Below are positions 46,568 to 57,270 of a stretch of 64,000 bases of DNA, piece after piece. Made by a program: the position numbers and the translations under genes. Position 1 is the stretch's first letter, and every line of letters begins with the position of its first letter. Location of the stretch: the NCBI GenBank assembly GCA_964016875.1, contig OZ024729.1, positions 21,410,494 through 21,474,493 of the forward strand, in the 5' to 3' direction. Origin of the DNA: Fallopia convolvulus (taxonomy: Eukaryota > Streptophyta > Magnoliopsida > Caryophyllales > Polygonaceae). The notes below the pieces were generated by a model that searched no databases, was not told where the DNA came from, and worked only from the letters and a program-made list of their open reading frames with translations.

Positions 46568-49138
46568 CTAATTGGGAACATAGGCGCATGTCCTGTTGTT
46601 GTGTCCAAGCTTCTTGCATTTTGCACAAGCCCTTTGCTCCTTGTTTGCTTTCTTCATTGCCTTCTCTTTACCTCCCATAATACGCCCTTCTTTCTTCCTG
46701 CCCTTTGTCATTGCTCGTTCAGGAGGGTGTACCTCAATAACACTCGGTCTTTTTCCCAAGAATGTTTGGATTGAACTTTGCCTTGTTGATGTAGATGATT
46801 CCTCTCCCAATAAGCTCATATATGTTTCCTTTTTTTCCTTCAAGAAACATATCAGCTCTTTGAGGTGTTCTGTGTTGTCTTGTATGGCATTAATGCAAGA
46901 ATGTTCCTCGCCCAATAAATCAACAATCAACAGCTTCTTCTCATTCATCGCATCACATTGTTCAATTGTTGAACCTTCTATCTCAAAAGTAGGAGTCAGA
47001 TTTGATGTCTTCGTCCATCTATTCTTGATGTACTTAGTTGGCACCTTCCTCCACCCAATGTTTTTGAATACGAAAAACATATGGCAGCATGGAATCCCGA
47101 TATTGATGAACTTATTGCACGAGCAAATGAACTCTTCGTTTTGAAGCTCATGTTTCACAACATGTACCTTCCCAAACTGCCTGTTGATGTGATACTCGTG
47201 GATGTTGTCTTCCTTGAACAAATTGCTTAGACCACATTCAAATACAGAAGCAATAATTTCTGTCTAGATGTCATAGAAGACGTTTATGGTGTAAACAGAT
47301 GCAGATCCAATGGTGTCATTAGAGTTGGGGAGCTTGTTGAAGATTCAAAGTCTAACCTCTGCTTATTGTGCCTTTGGGAATCAATTGCACTCTCAAACTG
47401 CATCATGAAGATAACTAGAGAAGATGTGGATTCAATGAAATGCGAGAAGAAAAAGTTCTGGCATCTAGACAGAAGTTGTGGATCCAAACTGCATCTCAGA
47501 CCTTGAAGTTGTTCTAAGAAGTCCACCCATGTTTACATCATTGAAGTACGCAGGAATCCATAAGTGACGTAGCTCAAACATCAGCGGCAACCAAGTGTTT
47601 GACTCAAGTCCAAATTTAGCAATAATGGAATGCCAAGTTTCTTCAAACTCTTCCCGGCTAATTTCATTGCTCCAAACAAGCTTGTTGAACTTGCTTTTGA
47701 ATTGATCATTGTTATACGCATCATTTGTAACCTTTGACAGTACCTTGAACATGATATGCCACATGCAGAAACGATGCACAACCTTGTCAAAAACTTTTTC
47801 AATTGCCACTCTTACTGTAGGATCTTGATCAGTGAGAATGACAAATGGTTCATGGTCCCTCATTGCATCTTTGAATTTTTGGAATAGCCAGACATAAGAT
47901 TCGATATCTTCTTTTAGAAGCAACCCAAATGCAAAAGTAATGCTCTTCTTGTTGTTGTCAACCCCTGTGAATGGTACAAACACCATTTCATACCTGAAGG
48001 CAAAGAATTAAATTTGTTCATCAATATATGTGATTTTGTTCATCAGTATGTACGATTTGCTCATTAAAAAATACGATTTGTTCATCAAAAGAATTAATTT
48101 GTTCATTGTAAATTCCCGAAGGCAAGTATTAATTTTGTTCATCAATATATATGATTTGTTCATCAAAAGAATTAATTTGTTCATAAAAAATAAGCTTTTT
48201 TCATACCTGTTTGATTTGTATGTTGCATCAGCTGAGACAACATCTCCAAAATATGAGAAGTTCTTCCTTGCAATAGGATCACACCAGAATAATTTGGTTA
48301 ATTGATGTTGTTCATCAACATCATATTCAAAGAAAAACGCGTCACATCTTTCTTTTTTCTTGAACAAGTTGTCAATAACCATTTGAGCATCACACCCAAT
48401 CATGAAGGAGTTCAGATCTCTTTTAAAATTCTTGAAATCTATTATAGTTGCACCAATTTTTGCATATGAACCAACAAACTCCTTGTAGACCTTGTATGAC
48501 TTGCTTGTACCAACGTTTGCTCGGATGCAATTCATGATGAAATCTTCATGGAAGGAGGTCAGTTTCCTATTGCTCTTTGCAAAGTGTTTTTGCCCATCTT
48601 CAAACATAATATGGGTGTGACGCTCATCAAATTTCTTAACAATATATCCGTTTCTTCCAGAAAGTCTCATAGCCAGTTTAGCAATGCAACCACACCTTTT
48701 GGTTACTCTTATTCGCTTTTTCACTTTTCCTTGTTGTCCTTCTTCTTCTTCTTCTTCATGATTCTCTTCATCATCTTCGTCATCTTCTTTCTCTTCTTCT
48801 TTTTGAGTTGAGTTTTTAAATCCTGCCCGATTACACAACATGTATTTCCAAACTATAGTGTAATTTCCATCTGAAGACTTTGTAATTGTACCAGCACGTG
48901 CTTGGAAACCACATGCATCTGCCTATGCCTTGTAGAAATTTACTCCTTGTTCCCAGGTTCTAAACAACATCCCCTCTTTAGGTCTTAAGTTGTCATCACA
49001 AAATGGTATGTAGTAAAGTGTGTTGCCAAGCGAGATCACGATCTTTAATTCCTTTTTATCTTCTATTTTTCCTTCATTATAGGGAAAAGAAACATGTAAA
49101 TACGCAATAGTATCCACTACACGTACAATTGATATCAT
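46568..49138 (-). pseudogene. FAR1/MURA-like transposase of the MULE
   Basis: Minus-strand exons: 49138-48207 and 47993-46568 around a GT-AG intron. Order: FAR1-type zinc DNA-binding domain (VNFYKA-stop-ADACGF, CNRAGF, TKRCGCIAKL); MULE DDE core (SADATYKSNRYEM, ILTDQDPTVRVAIEKVF, FCMWHI, FEETW); SWIM zinc finger (FICSCNKF...IPCCHMFF); C-terminal knuckle CAKCKKLGHNNRTC. It would cut and paste the element. Defects: TAG at 48923-48925, where the family has Tyr; a small insertion and frameshift near 47470-47500; TAG at 47264-47266, likely from CAG. The intron holds a TTGTTCAT array. It is related to domesticated FAR1/FRS transcription factors, but position and decay mark it as a transposase. Confidence 0.9.
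48014..48106 (+). repeat. TTGTTCAT array 4 (21-bp phase)
   Basis: Sites at 48014, 48036, 48057 (TTGCTCAT), 48078 and 48099, with more to about 48190. It lies in the transposase intron, antisense to that gene. Confidence 0.92.
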
Positions 49139-49139
49139 T

Positions 49140-49375
49140 GAACAAATGTGTGGTATCTATGAACAAATCCGAGATATTTGTGAACAAATGCGTGATATAT
49201 ATGAACAAATTCTTGATGAACAAATTTGTAATATCAATGAACAAATGCATGATATGTATGAACAAATCCGCGATATCTGTGAACAAATGCTTGATATCTA
49301 TGAACAAATTTTGAATTAACAAATGTGTAATATCAATGAACAAATCCGAGATATCTCTGAACAAATGTGAACAAA
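49140..49375 (-). repeat. TTGTTCAT array 5, inverted (21-bp phase)
   Basis: GAACAAAT (the complement, ATTTGTTC) starts at 49140, 49161, 49182, 49203, 49218, 49239, 49260, 49281, 49302, 49317 (degenerate), 49338, 49359 and 49368. Intervals are mainly 21 bp. It lies just upstream of the transposase reading frame and is inverted relative to array 1 at the other side of the element. Confidence 0.95.
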
Positions 49376-49780
49376 TGTACGATCTTCCCAAATAAATCAT
49401 AGCAATGTCCCTCAAAACCATAATGGGAGTTTTCCTATTGCTAATGCTTAAACATAAACAAATTTTGACGATATATGCGATGAAAACTTTCAAAATCGTG
49501 TTGTATTAGCTTTAATCAGGGAAAAAATCGTTTATTACCTGGTTCCATTAACTGTAATGAGTCAGATCTTCAAAATCGTAAATCTGAACAAAGCTCCTTC
49601 GAAGATCATAAATCGTTGTGTTTCAATCCAATTTAGAAGCTTTATTTTTCGCAGAGGAAGAAAGAGGTTTTTTGGTTTTGATTTGGAAAGAGAATAAAAA
49701 ATTGCCTTTTTTCGGGTTTGCTTGGGGGACAAGTACCTCTGGTAGCGTTTGGTTTACACGCGCGCTTGTTTTTTTTTATA

Positions 49781-49823
49781 AATTATTTGGACGCGCGAAG
49801 CGCGTCCAAATAATTCAAGCTAG
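49781..49823 (+). repeat. 16-bp perfect hairpin followed by CTAG
   Basis: AATTATTTGGACGCGC, loop GAA, then its exact complement (49800-49815), followed after four bases by CTAG. This resembles a Helitron 3' end. The base after CTAG is A rather than T and no 5' partner was found, so it may instead be a subterminal structure of the MULE. Confidence 0.7.
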
Positions 49824-49880
49824 ATCGACGGTTGAGACCCGTTCTCTTTTTGCACTCTAGCGCCCATTCGCACGTGATCC

Positions 49881-51965
49881 GTTATGTATTAGTAAAATGT
49901 ACGTTAACCTTCTTAAAATGACAATATTTTGTAAGTTTGTAATTATTTAAGATTATTTAATTTTTTAAAAGGGTATATTACTTCCTAATAGGGTTTAAGT
50001 TTCTTTGAATAGTATGCTTAACCTATTCCCAAAAAATCGTAATTAACTTAATTAAATTTGAATCTTTTTCCAATTATAAAGATTCATTTTCTGTGATAAT
50101 CGAATTAAATTTAGATTAAGAAAAACATAGCCAATATTAATACTCCATATATAAGTGCATGCATATTTAATTTGGAAACATGATAATAGTTATATATATA
50201 TATAGTTCTATAGATTACAAAATCAAAAATTTAAGATTTGGTAAAAAAAAAGGTGTCTTGATTTATATGTAAACTATCAAAAAATATATAATCGGAAACA
50301 TAAGTGCGGTACTTCACACCTAAAATTTCTAACACTTCACACTTTTTCAATGTTTTGACCATAAAACCAATGATTTAATTTTGGAAAATTAACTTCCCAC
50401 TAATACAAGATCATAATACCTGTAAGCTCTCACCCAATTTGGAGATTTAATTAAAACCTGTGAAACAAAATCTTTTATATAATGAAACAAAATCTTCCTA
50501 ACTTATATAAAAACAAAATATTCACATAAAATATATATTATTATTGTTATTATATATATTTAATACCCTTATTTATTAGATTTTTATTCCTACTTCTACA
50601 TGCCAAACAAATTTTGAAAAAACTCTAAAGAAAAAATGTGTGTAAATAATAAAATATTTTGACATGATAGTATGTAAATTTTACTTTATTGCATTTTAAA
50701 CGGTTAATAATAGTTTATCTTTAATTCTTCTAAAAAAGATATGTACATGGGGCAACCAGTTAATATTGTTTCCCTTCACCCCTAATTTGCAAAGCTGCAA
50801 AGCTAATATCAGGACTTGGCTTAGAGTTAAAACTAGAGGACTTTTCAATGGTAGAATTGGAAACAAGAGATTTGTTGGGTGCTTAGATTTAGAAAACTAA
50901 CATCCCCAAATTTACATGTGAATTGAAATAACCAAGACAAGTAGGACTTAGCCCATTTTCTAAAAGATAATTATCACAAGTGATATTATCAATATTTTTT
51001 TTTTAAAAAAGAAGAAAAAAAGATCATATCCATCTAGTTAAGTAAGATATCTAGTAAAATATATGGTTAATAATCTAACAAAATATCTTAATATTTAATT
51101 TTTTTTATTTTACTTTAGAAGAAGGCTATTAAAGTAATTTTATTGTGTGAAGTTTAGTAAAAAAGTGTGAAGTATAGCATTTCCCATGGGAAATTATAAC
51201 CGGATTTATATGTAAATTATCAAAAAAATACATAATGGAAAATTATAACCAAAAGATCATCATTGAAAATTGTAATCTTAAACTGGCTTTATATGTATAA
51301 AAAGTGTCAAAAATATCATAAATGAAAATTTCAAGATGAATCATAATCATAATTGGAAATTAAAGATTTGGTAACCAATATAATTAGGATTTTATTTGCA
51401 AATATAATCTAATTTTTATTAGGATATATTAATCTTTTCAAAAGAAATTAGGATATCATAATAATTTATACTCCAGTTTTTTTTATGATTATGGTGATTT
51501 AGATTACGATATGATCATCCAAAAAAAAGATTACAATATATCAAATCGTTTCTAATATCCAAAAAAAAAGTATATATTTTTTATTGATAACAAATATTTT
51601 ACATTATATTTGATGGTGTATCAATAAGCTAAAATTAAAATCTGGTCAAATAATTATAAAAAATGTCTCAAAATATTTTTGTATGAGGATAAACTCAAAA
51701 TTTAAATTACGGGTTTTAAATGATTGGTTATTATCACTTAACAAAAGTAATATATTTAATGTTCATTCTCAACTTTTTAACTAATTAATGTGTTTAACAA
51801 AAATTATGAATTTAATTTAAGAAAAGGAATGGATGAGAAGGATATAGAAAATATGGATTTTATTTTTAAAAAAAATTCATAAATTTTTAATATATTTTGA
51901 ATATAATTCTTTGGTAACAATGAAGGTTAACATAACAATATATCTTAATTGTGGATATTATCTAT
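49881..51965. other. AT-rich intergenic DNA
   Basis: No gene is recognised. An imperfect inverted pair around ACTTCACAC (about 50310-50350 and 51145-51185) and a direct repeat TTTATATGTAAA[C/T]TATCAAAAAA (about 50262 and 51209) hint at an old small element of uncertain type. Confidence 0.35.
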
Positions 51966-52869
51966 GTACATATATATATTGAGATTGGAAATTAAATGAG
52001 AACAATTCTTATCCTAAGAAATGAGAACAACTCTCATCCGTTGATTTTGTGAGATTAAGGGTTCAGATGGGTTGCTATCCACACTCACACTCATCTATTT
52101 TTTTAAAGTTGGAAGGGTACTTTTGTCATTTCACTATTATTTTATTTTTAATTTTTCTTTTCATCCCTAAATTGCTCCTCCTATGAATGGCGATTGATGA
52201 ACGAAGGCAATTTTGTGCGATCTCTCTTTTGCGACTGGTGAACGGCGACGATTTCGTGCGATCCCTCGTTCAATCCCGATCTCCCCTTCATTCGATCCAT
52301 ACACCTACTCCAAATTGAAGGCACAATGAATTTAGGTAAGTGGATATGAAGAATACTTAAGAAGAGTTTAGTTTGGTGGATGATTTGTTGCTCTCAAATT
52401 ATTCCTAAATTTGTTTTTGTTTATGGTTCTTTGTTGCTTGAGATCATGGAGAAATGTGTTGTACTCTTGGTTTTGGGATTGGAAACAAAATTTTATAGAA
52501 ACTAGAATTAAAATTTGTATGCTTATTTGATTGCCCGCAAAGTGTTTGATAAAATGTCTCAATGAGCATGTTTTGCTAATTTGTCTTGGAATATTGTTTT
52601 TGTTGTTCTAATTAGTGAATATGAAGATAATGTGGACAAATTGTAAGACCTTTTCATGTATTGATGATGTTTTAGTGTTCAAATTCCCCCTTTTGGTTGT
52701 GGATAAAATGAATGTTTGCATATGATGCTGAGTATGCTTTGTTGAATATGATGATTTTGTGTATATGTTTATGCCTAGTTATCCACATTGACTAGTAGGA
52801 TATTGTTTTGAATAAGCATTTAGTATCTTTGTGACCTTTTGTTAGATCGATTCACTTAAAATTCGTATT

Positions 52870-53610
52870 GTTATTTTATATGAACCGCATTGTTATTTTC
52901 AGTGAACCTTCCCGTTTAATATTATGAACCAAAATGACAATATTTGTGAACCAACTGAAAAACGGTATTTTGCACATTTTTACTAGATCTCTTCTTTTTC
53001 TCCCTTTTTATTGTAGGTTGTTCATCAAGCTCCGGTCAACCTAATTTGTCTAATTCGGATAATGATGATAGTATTGATGGGGTTCAATTGAAGGGTCTTG
53101 ATAATGATGTTAGTGTTGATGGGATTCATCAAGCTCCGGTCATCCTAACATGTGAAGTAAATTAATAGATACTGGTCATTTGGTTTCCAAATCCATCAAA
53201 AATGACCAAATTTAATACAATTTATGTCAAATACTATTGTTATTTACATGAACCGCATTGTGATTTTCAATGAACCTTATAGTGTAATATTATGAACCGT
53301 AATGACAATATTTGTGAACCAAAGAAAAACATTTTTTTTCACATTTTTATTGTCCATTATGTGTTCCATATTGCTTATAAATTAGCTTAATTTTTTCCTT
53401 TTTTTATTGTAGGTTGTTCATCAAGCTCCGATCATCCTAACTTGTCTCATTCGGATAATGCTGCTAGTATTGATGGAGTTTCATTAAAGGGTCTTGATAA
53501 TGATGACAATGTTGATGGAGTTCCATTGGATGATCATGATGAAGCTAGTGACACCTACATTATTCACTTATCACAAGATTGTTCTTATTTCATTCTCAAG
53601 ATTGAACATT
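52870..53610 (+). repeat. Tandem duplication of an exon-like block
   Basis: Two copies, about 52870-53155 and 53245-53610, each have ATGAACC motifs, a pyrimidine tract, TTTTTATTGTAG and an exon-like start GGTTGTTCATCAAGCTCCG. The open frames read LSNSDNDDSIDGVQLKGLDN and LSHSDNAASIDGVSLKGLDN. The acidic Ser/Asp-rich text could be an N-terminal exon of a transposon protein; no domain is recognised. Confidence 0.65.
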
Positions 53611-54379
53611 GAAGTTCCAATTCTCTATTTGTCTTTTTAGTAGTTGTTATGTATTTTGGGGATTAAGTTGTCTATTTTTATGTTACTTTGTGTTTGACAA
53701 ATCACTTTGCTACATTGTAATTTCTGTTAAGGTTGTTTTTTACTTCACATCGAACCTAATGAGCTGAATGTCTTCTTTACAAATTTTATGCATTTTCTGT
53801 TAAATGAACTGATTATTTAAAATCCATGAACCTTCATGTTGAACACTATGAACCTTCATGTTGAACAATATGAACCTTTATGTTGAACACTATGAACCTT
53901 CATGTCGAACACTATTAACCGTGTAATTAATTCAATGAACCGTGTAAGTAATCAAGGATCAATCTTGTACATTGTTTTCTCAAAATGGACCCTTTCCATT
54001 GCGTAGCACCTGTAGTGATTTTCACTGCTTCTAGTTAACTATTGTAATAACAATGTAATTTAAAATCATAGATAGTATTCAATCAAGCTACAAGTATAAA
54101 TTGAAACTTAAAAACTCATGAACCAAACTTTAATGTACTTTGAACCAAAAACAAATGTCATGAACCAAAATTACAACTAATATGTATGACTTAAAAGACA
54201 TGAACTGTAAGATGAACTATTATGAACCAAACTTTAATTTACTATGAACCAAAAGAAGAAATGTCATGAACCCAAAAGACATGAACTGTAAGATGAACTA
54301 TTATGAACCCGAGCTTACAAAATCATGAACCGAAAGAAGATTTATAATGAACCAAAGTATATAAAGCGTTTATAGAATT

Positions 54380-54449
54380 AGCCTATGTGAGATTTGAACC
54401 CACATCTATATGCACATGCACATTGCTCTACCATTTGAGCTAATAGGCT
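54380..54449 (-). tRNA. tRNA-like sequence, decayed
   Basis: The minus strand has a 7-bp acceptor stem (AGCCTAT/ATAGGCT), D arm GCTC-AAATGGTA-GAGC (A box) and T arm GTGGG-TTCAAAT-CTCAC (B box), 70 nt in all. The anticodon arm (CATGTGCAT) no longer folds into a normal 5-bp stem, so no amino acid is assigned. It is probably a pseudogene. It is nearly identical outside the anticodon arm to 60334-60404. Confidence 0.65.
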
Positions 54450-55440
54450 CTTAAAGTGATAAATAATTTTACACAAAGAACACATCTATGTGTACATGCA
54501 CATTACTCTACTAAATCACTAATTAGCCGGGTAAAGAACAAATGGCATAACCAAACAGTGAGTTTGACATCAACTCTTGCTCAATGCAAATTTTCTTACA
54601 TGCAATTCTTACTCAAGGGAAATCACAAATTAATTCTTACTTGCAATTCTGAATTAAATTAATTCTAATCATCCAAAATTTTCCACATGTGACAACTTTT
54701 CTTTTTACTCATTGCAGCACGCCCTGACACCACTTTTAGTCTTTAACTACATGAAAATTTAAAGAGTAAATATACAAAACAAAAAAATCACACATGAAAA
54801 GGCGAATTAACAAAAGAAAATGTGAAATTGTGAAAGGAGCATTGTTGACAGTGATTGGGAGTTCTCAGCCAGGCGCCGGTGGCACAAAACAAGTGAAAAT
54901 GTGGATCTTTCTCAATTGAGAAGTAAGAACCACGGTTGACATAAGGACATAAAGGAACAAAATTCAATTGAGAAGGACAAGTTCAAAACGTTTAATTTTG
55001 GAGACGAATTTGTAGACTTTAACAAAGCAGAGAAGATAAAACCCTAACCGGAAGAGGATCTCGTAGGAGCGGCGGCGGCGGCGTCTTCCGAACTCGCAGG
55101 AGGCATCGCTTGAACTTTCACGAGAATCCAATGGCTTTCACGAGAGGGAGCAAGGAGGAACGATTCGTCGCCCAAATCGCCACAAGGAGGAGAGGTGTCG
55201 CTTGAACTTTCACAAGAATTCCAATGGCTTTCACAAGAGGGAGAAATAACCATGTGGGGGCAATTTCGTCCCTAAAAAATTCAACTTATTTACCCGTAAT
55301 GCCACTTTAAATGAACTAGTTTTTTTTTCTATTTTCCATCAGACCAATTTTTCCCAATCTCTACCGTCTATTCACTGGATCGAACGGCCGTGTTTTGTTC
55401 TCATTTCTCATTTTAACAATGTTTCCCATCAGAACCCTAC

Positions 55441-56362
55441 TCTATATTTTGATTCATTTTTTTGGTAATATCGTAACTCATCTTTTCGATATATTTTTTG
55501 GTTAGATTGTATATTCATTTTTTTTGGTAATATTGAAACAATAATAATTTTGTAGTTTAAAATATTAGAAGGTAAGATCTCTTTATATATTTATGGGAGT
55601 TTTTTTTGTTAGAATATATTGGAGAGTTGTTAGGATAATGAAAATATGTTAAAGAATATTTTTACGTATAAAATTTTCGAAATGTGTAACTAAATTTCCA
55701 AAACACATAGTTGCTTTTAGTTCAAATCCAATATAAAATATCACATAGGAATTAAAATATTTTTAACCTAAATTACTCAAAACACAAACAAATTTTGCTG
55801 GATTGGAAGTTTAACAAAGCATTACTCTTAACCTTGTCGAAGCCCGGATGGAGATCAAGGAGAGCAACCAGGGCATAAACTTAGATAAAGGATCTTACTT
55901 GTTTTAAATAAAAATTCGATTAAGAGATTCCGATGGGGCGTGGAATTGATGAAGAGTAACGATAGATCTCAATGACACATCCAAATCAATAGATGAAAAG
56001 TAACAATAGATTGACCGAGAGGGGGATGGAGAGTAGCGACAAATCGATCGGTGAAGACCAAAGAAAAATGAATGGACAATTCCATCTAGAGCATTAAGAA
56101 ATTAATTGGAAGGGGTACAATTAGTATGTATATATGAACAGGAAGGGTTGTAAGATGCTTCTCCCATGAAGGACATACACCATTGAATTCAAGGGGTCTG
56201 TGAACAGCTTCTTCAATGGAGGCCATACACCACCATCAATTTGCCAGTGTAGAAAGACGGGAATCACATAGTTATTGTTTGACTTTTAATTTAGAGAAGA
56301 AGGACTTGAATAATGTATGTTGAATGGGTTATATAAAATTAATTAGTAAAAATCAATAGAAA
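55441..56362. other. Non-coding DNA
   Basis: AT-rich, with some GC-richer text around 55850-56250 containing no recognisable protein. Nothing else is seen. Confidence 0.35.
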
Positions 56363-57270
56363 CTAGTTGAATTCCCGTGATACTCACGAGGTGATTTTAC
56401 TAAATATTACAATAATATGATATTAATAGAAAATTTAAAATACTTGTACATAATATAACAATAAATTTATGTAATTTATATAAAAAAAATTAAGATCACG
56501 CCGCATATTTTAATTAAATATATTTAAAAATTATTTTCATTATTTTTTGAGATCTTACTCCATATTTTGATTTAAAATTATAAAATGTTAATTTCACTTG
56601 AATTGAATATTTTTAAATATTTTTTATTAAGATATTAATATGCATAAAACAATTATTTTTATAAAATATTTATTAAGGTTACGTATTTGAGTTCTCATCT
56701 TTTACTTTGTAATGAATATAATTGTTTTTTTAAATATGGAGAACATTAAAATAAAGATTAGTACAGAAGATAACATAGAGAAAAAAACAAAAATAATATA
56801 ATGCTATAACTTAAAGATAATTACGGTAGGATATCTAGTAAGGATAATATAATTTTTTAATATATTTATTAAAATAGTTTTTAACGTTAATTTATTAAAA
56901 TTTAGGTAGATATAAAATATATCATACATTCTATAAATAATTTATTATATTGAAAAATATCAACATATAGATAAAAAATTATATTATTGGAGTGCAAGAT
57001 TTGCTAAAAGATAAAAGAAAAGTTATTATGTATAAAATTAATATAAAAAATATTAGCATATAGATCGAGTTTTATTAAAAGATATGCATAAAATTAATAT
57101 AGAAAGTATCAACATGTGTAGATAGATCTAGTTACTATAATATAAGAAATTGGATGTATAAAAAGAATAATACAAGTTATTATTAAAAAGTTTGACATTA
57201 TTTTATTCAAGTAATGCCACGTGGCAAAAAAATTTCAACAGACATGGTTTTTGCTTTATAATGTATTAGA
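56363..57270 (-). mobile_element. Small Helitron, minus strand
   Basis: The minus-strand 5' end TCTAATACATTATAAAGC is at 57270 after A. The 3' end is at 56363: hairpin CGTGA-GTA-TCACG, then GGAATTCAA and CTAG before T. Insertion lies between A and T. There is no coding sequence. Internal AT-rich text includes further CTAG-bearing pieces that may be nested relatives. Confidence 0.78.

Larger units (their letters stand above)
32404..49880. mobile_element. Large composite Mutator-like element (Ulp1 + FAR1-type transposase)
   Basis: The Ulp1-like gene (+) and FAR1/MURA-like transposase (-) converge, an arrangement known from Ulp1-carrying plant MULEs. Candidate inverted termini: left about 32404 (GTCCCATGCGAACGCCCGCG), right about 49880 read inward (ATCACGTGCGAATGGGCGCT); these agree at about 70% over some 35 bp. 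No target duplication was found, so the boundaries are tentative. Removing the nested Helitron and LTR element leaves about 9.7 kb. All introns and the spacer carry TTGTTCAT at 21-bp spacing. Both genes are disabled, so the copy is inactive. Confidence 0.65.
51980..55440. mobile_element. Non-autonomous element with phased TGAACC motifs
   Basis: The ends carry inverted ATGAGAAC-rich sequence (left AAATGAGAACAA..CATCCGTTGA; right, read inward, AAATGAGAACAA..CGGCCGTTCGA), suggesting TIRs of about 70 bp. No target duplication was pinned down. Inside: two tandem copies of an exon-like block, arrays of TGAACC (53827, 53849, 53871, 53893, then degenerate 53915 and 53936; 21-22 bp steps) and a tRNA-like sequence. 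The superfamily is unproven; it may derive from a Mutator-type element. Confidence 0.55.

Noticed and set aside
32404..49890. A 9-bp target duplication for the large MULE
   Set aside because: TTAGATAAAA on the left and TTAGTAAAA on the right look alike but are not exact, and they are not at consistent distances from the candidate TIRs.
50288..51189. Small TIR element around ACTTCACAC repeats
   Set aside because: The inverted similarity is short and patchy and no target duplication is evident; kept only as a note in the intergenic entry.
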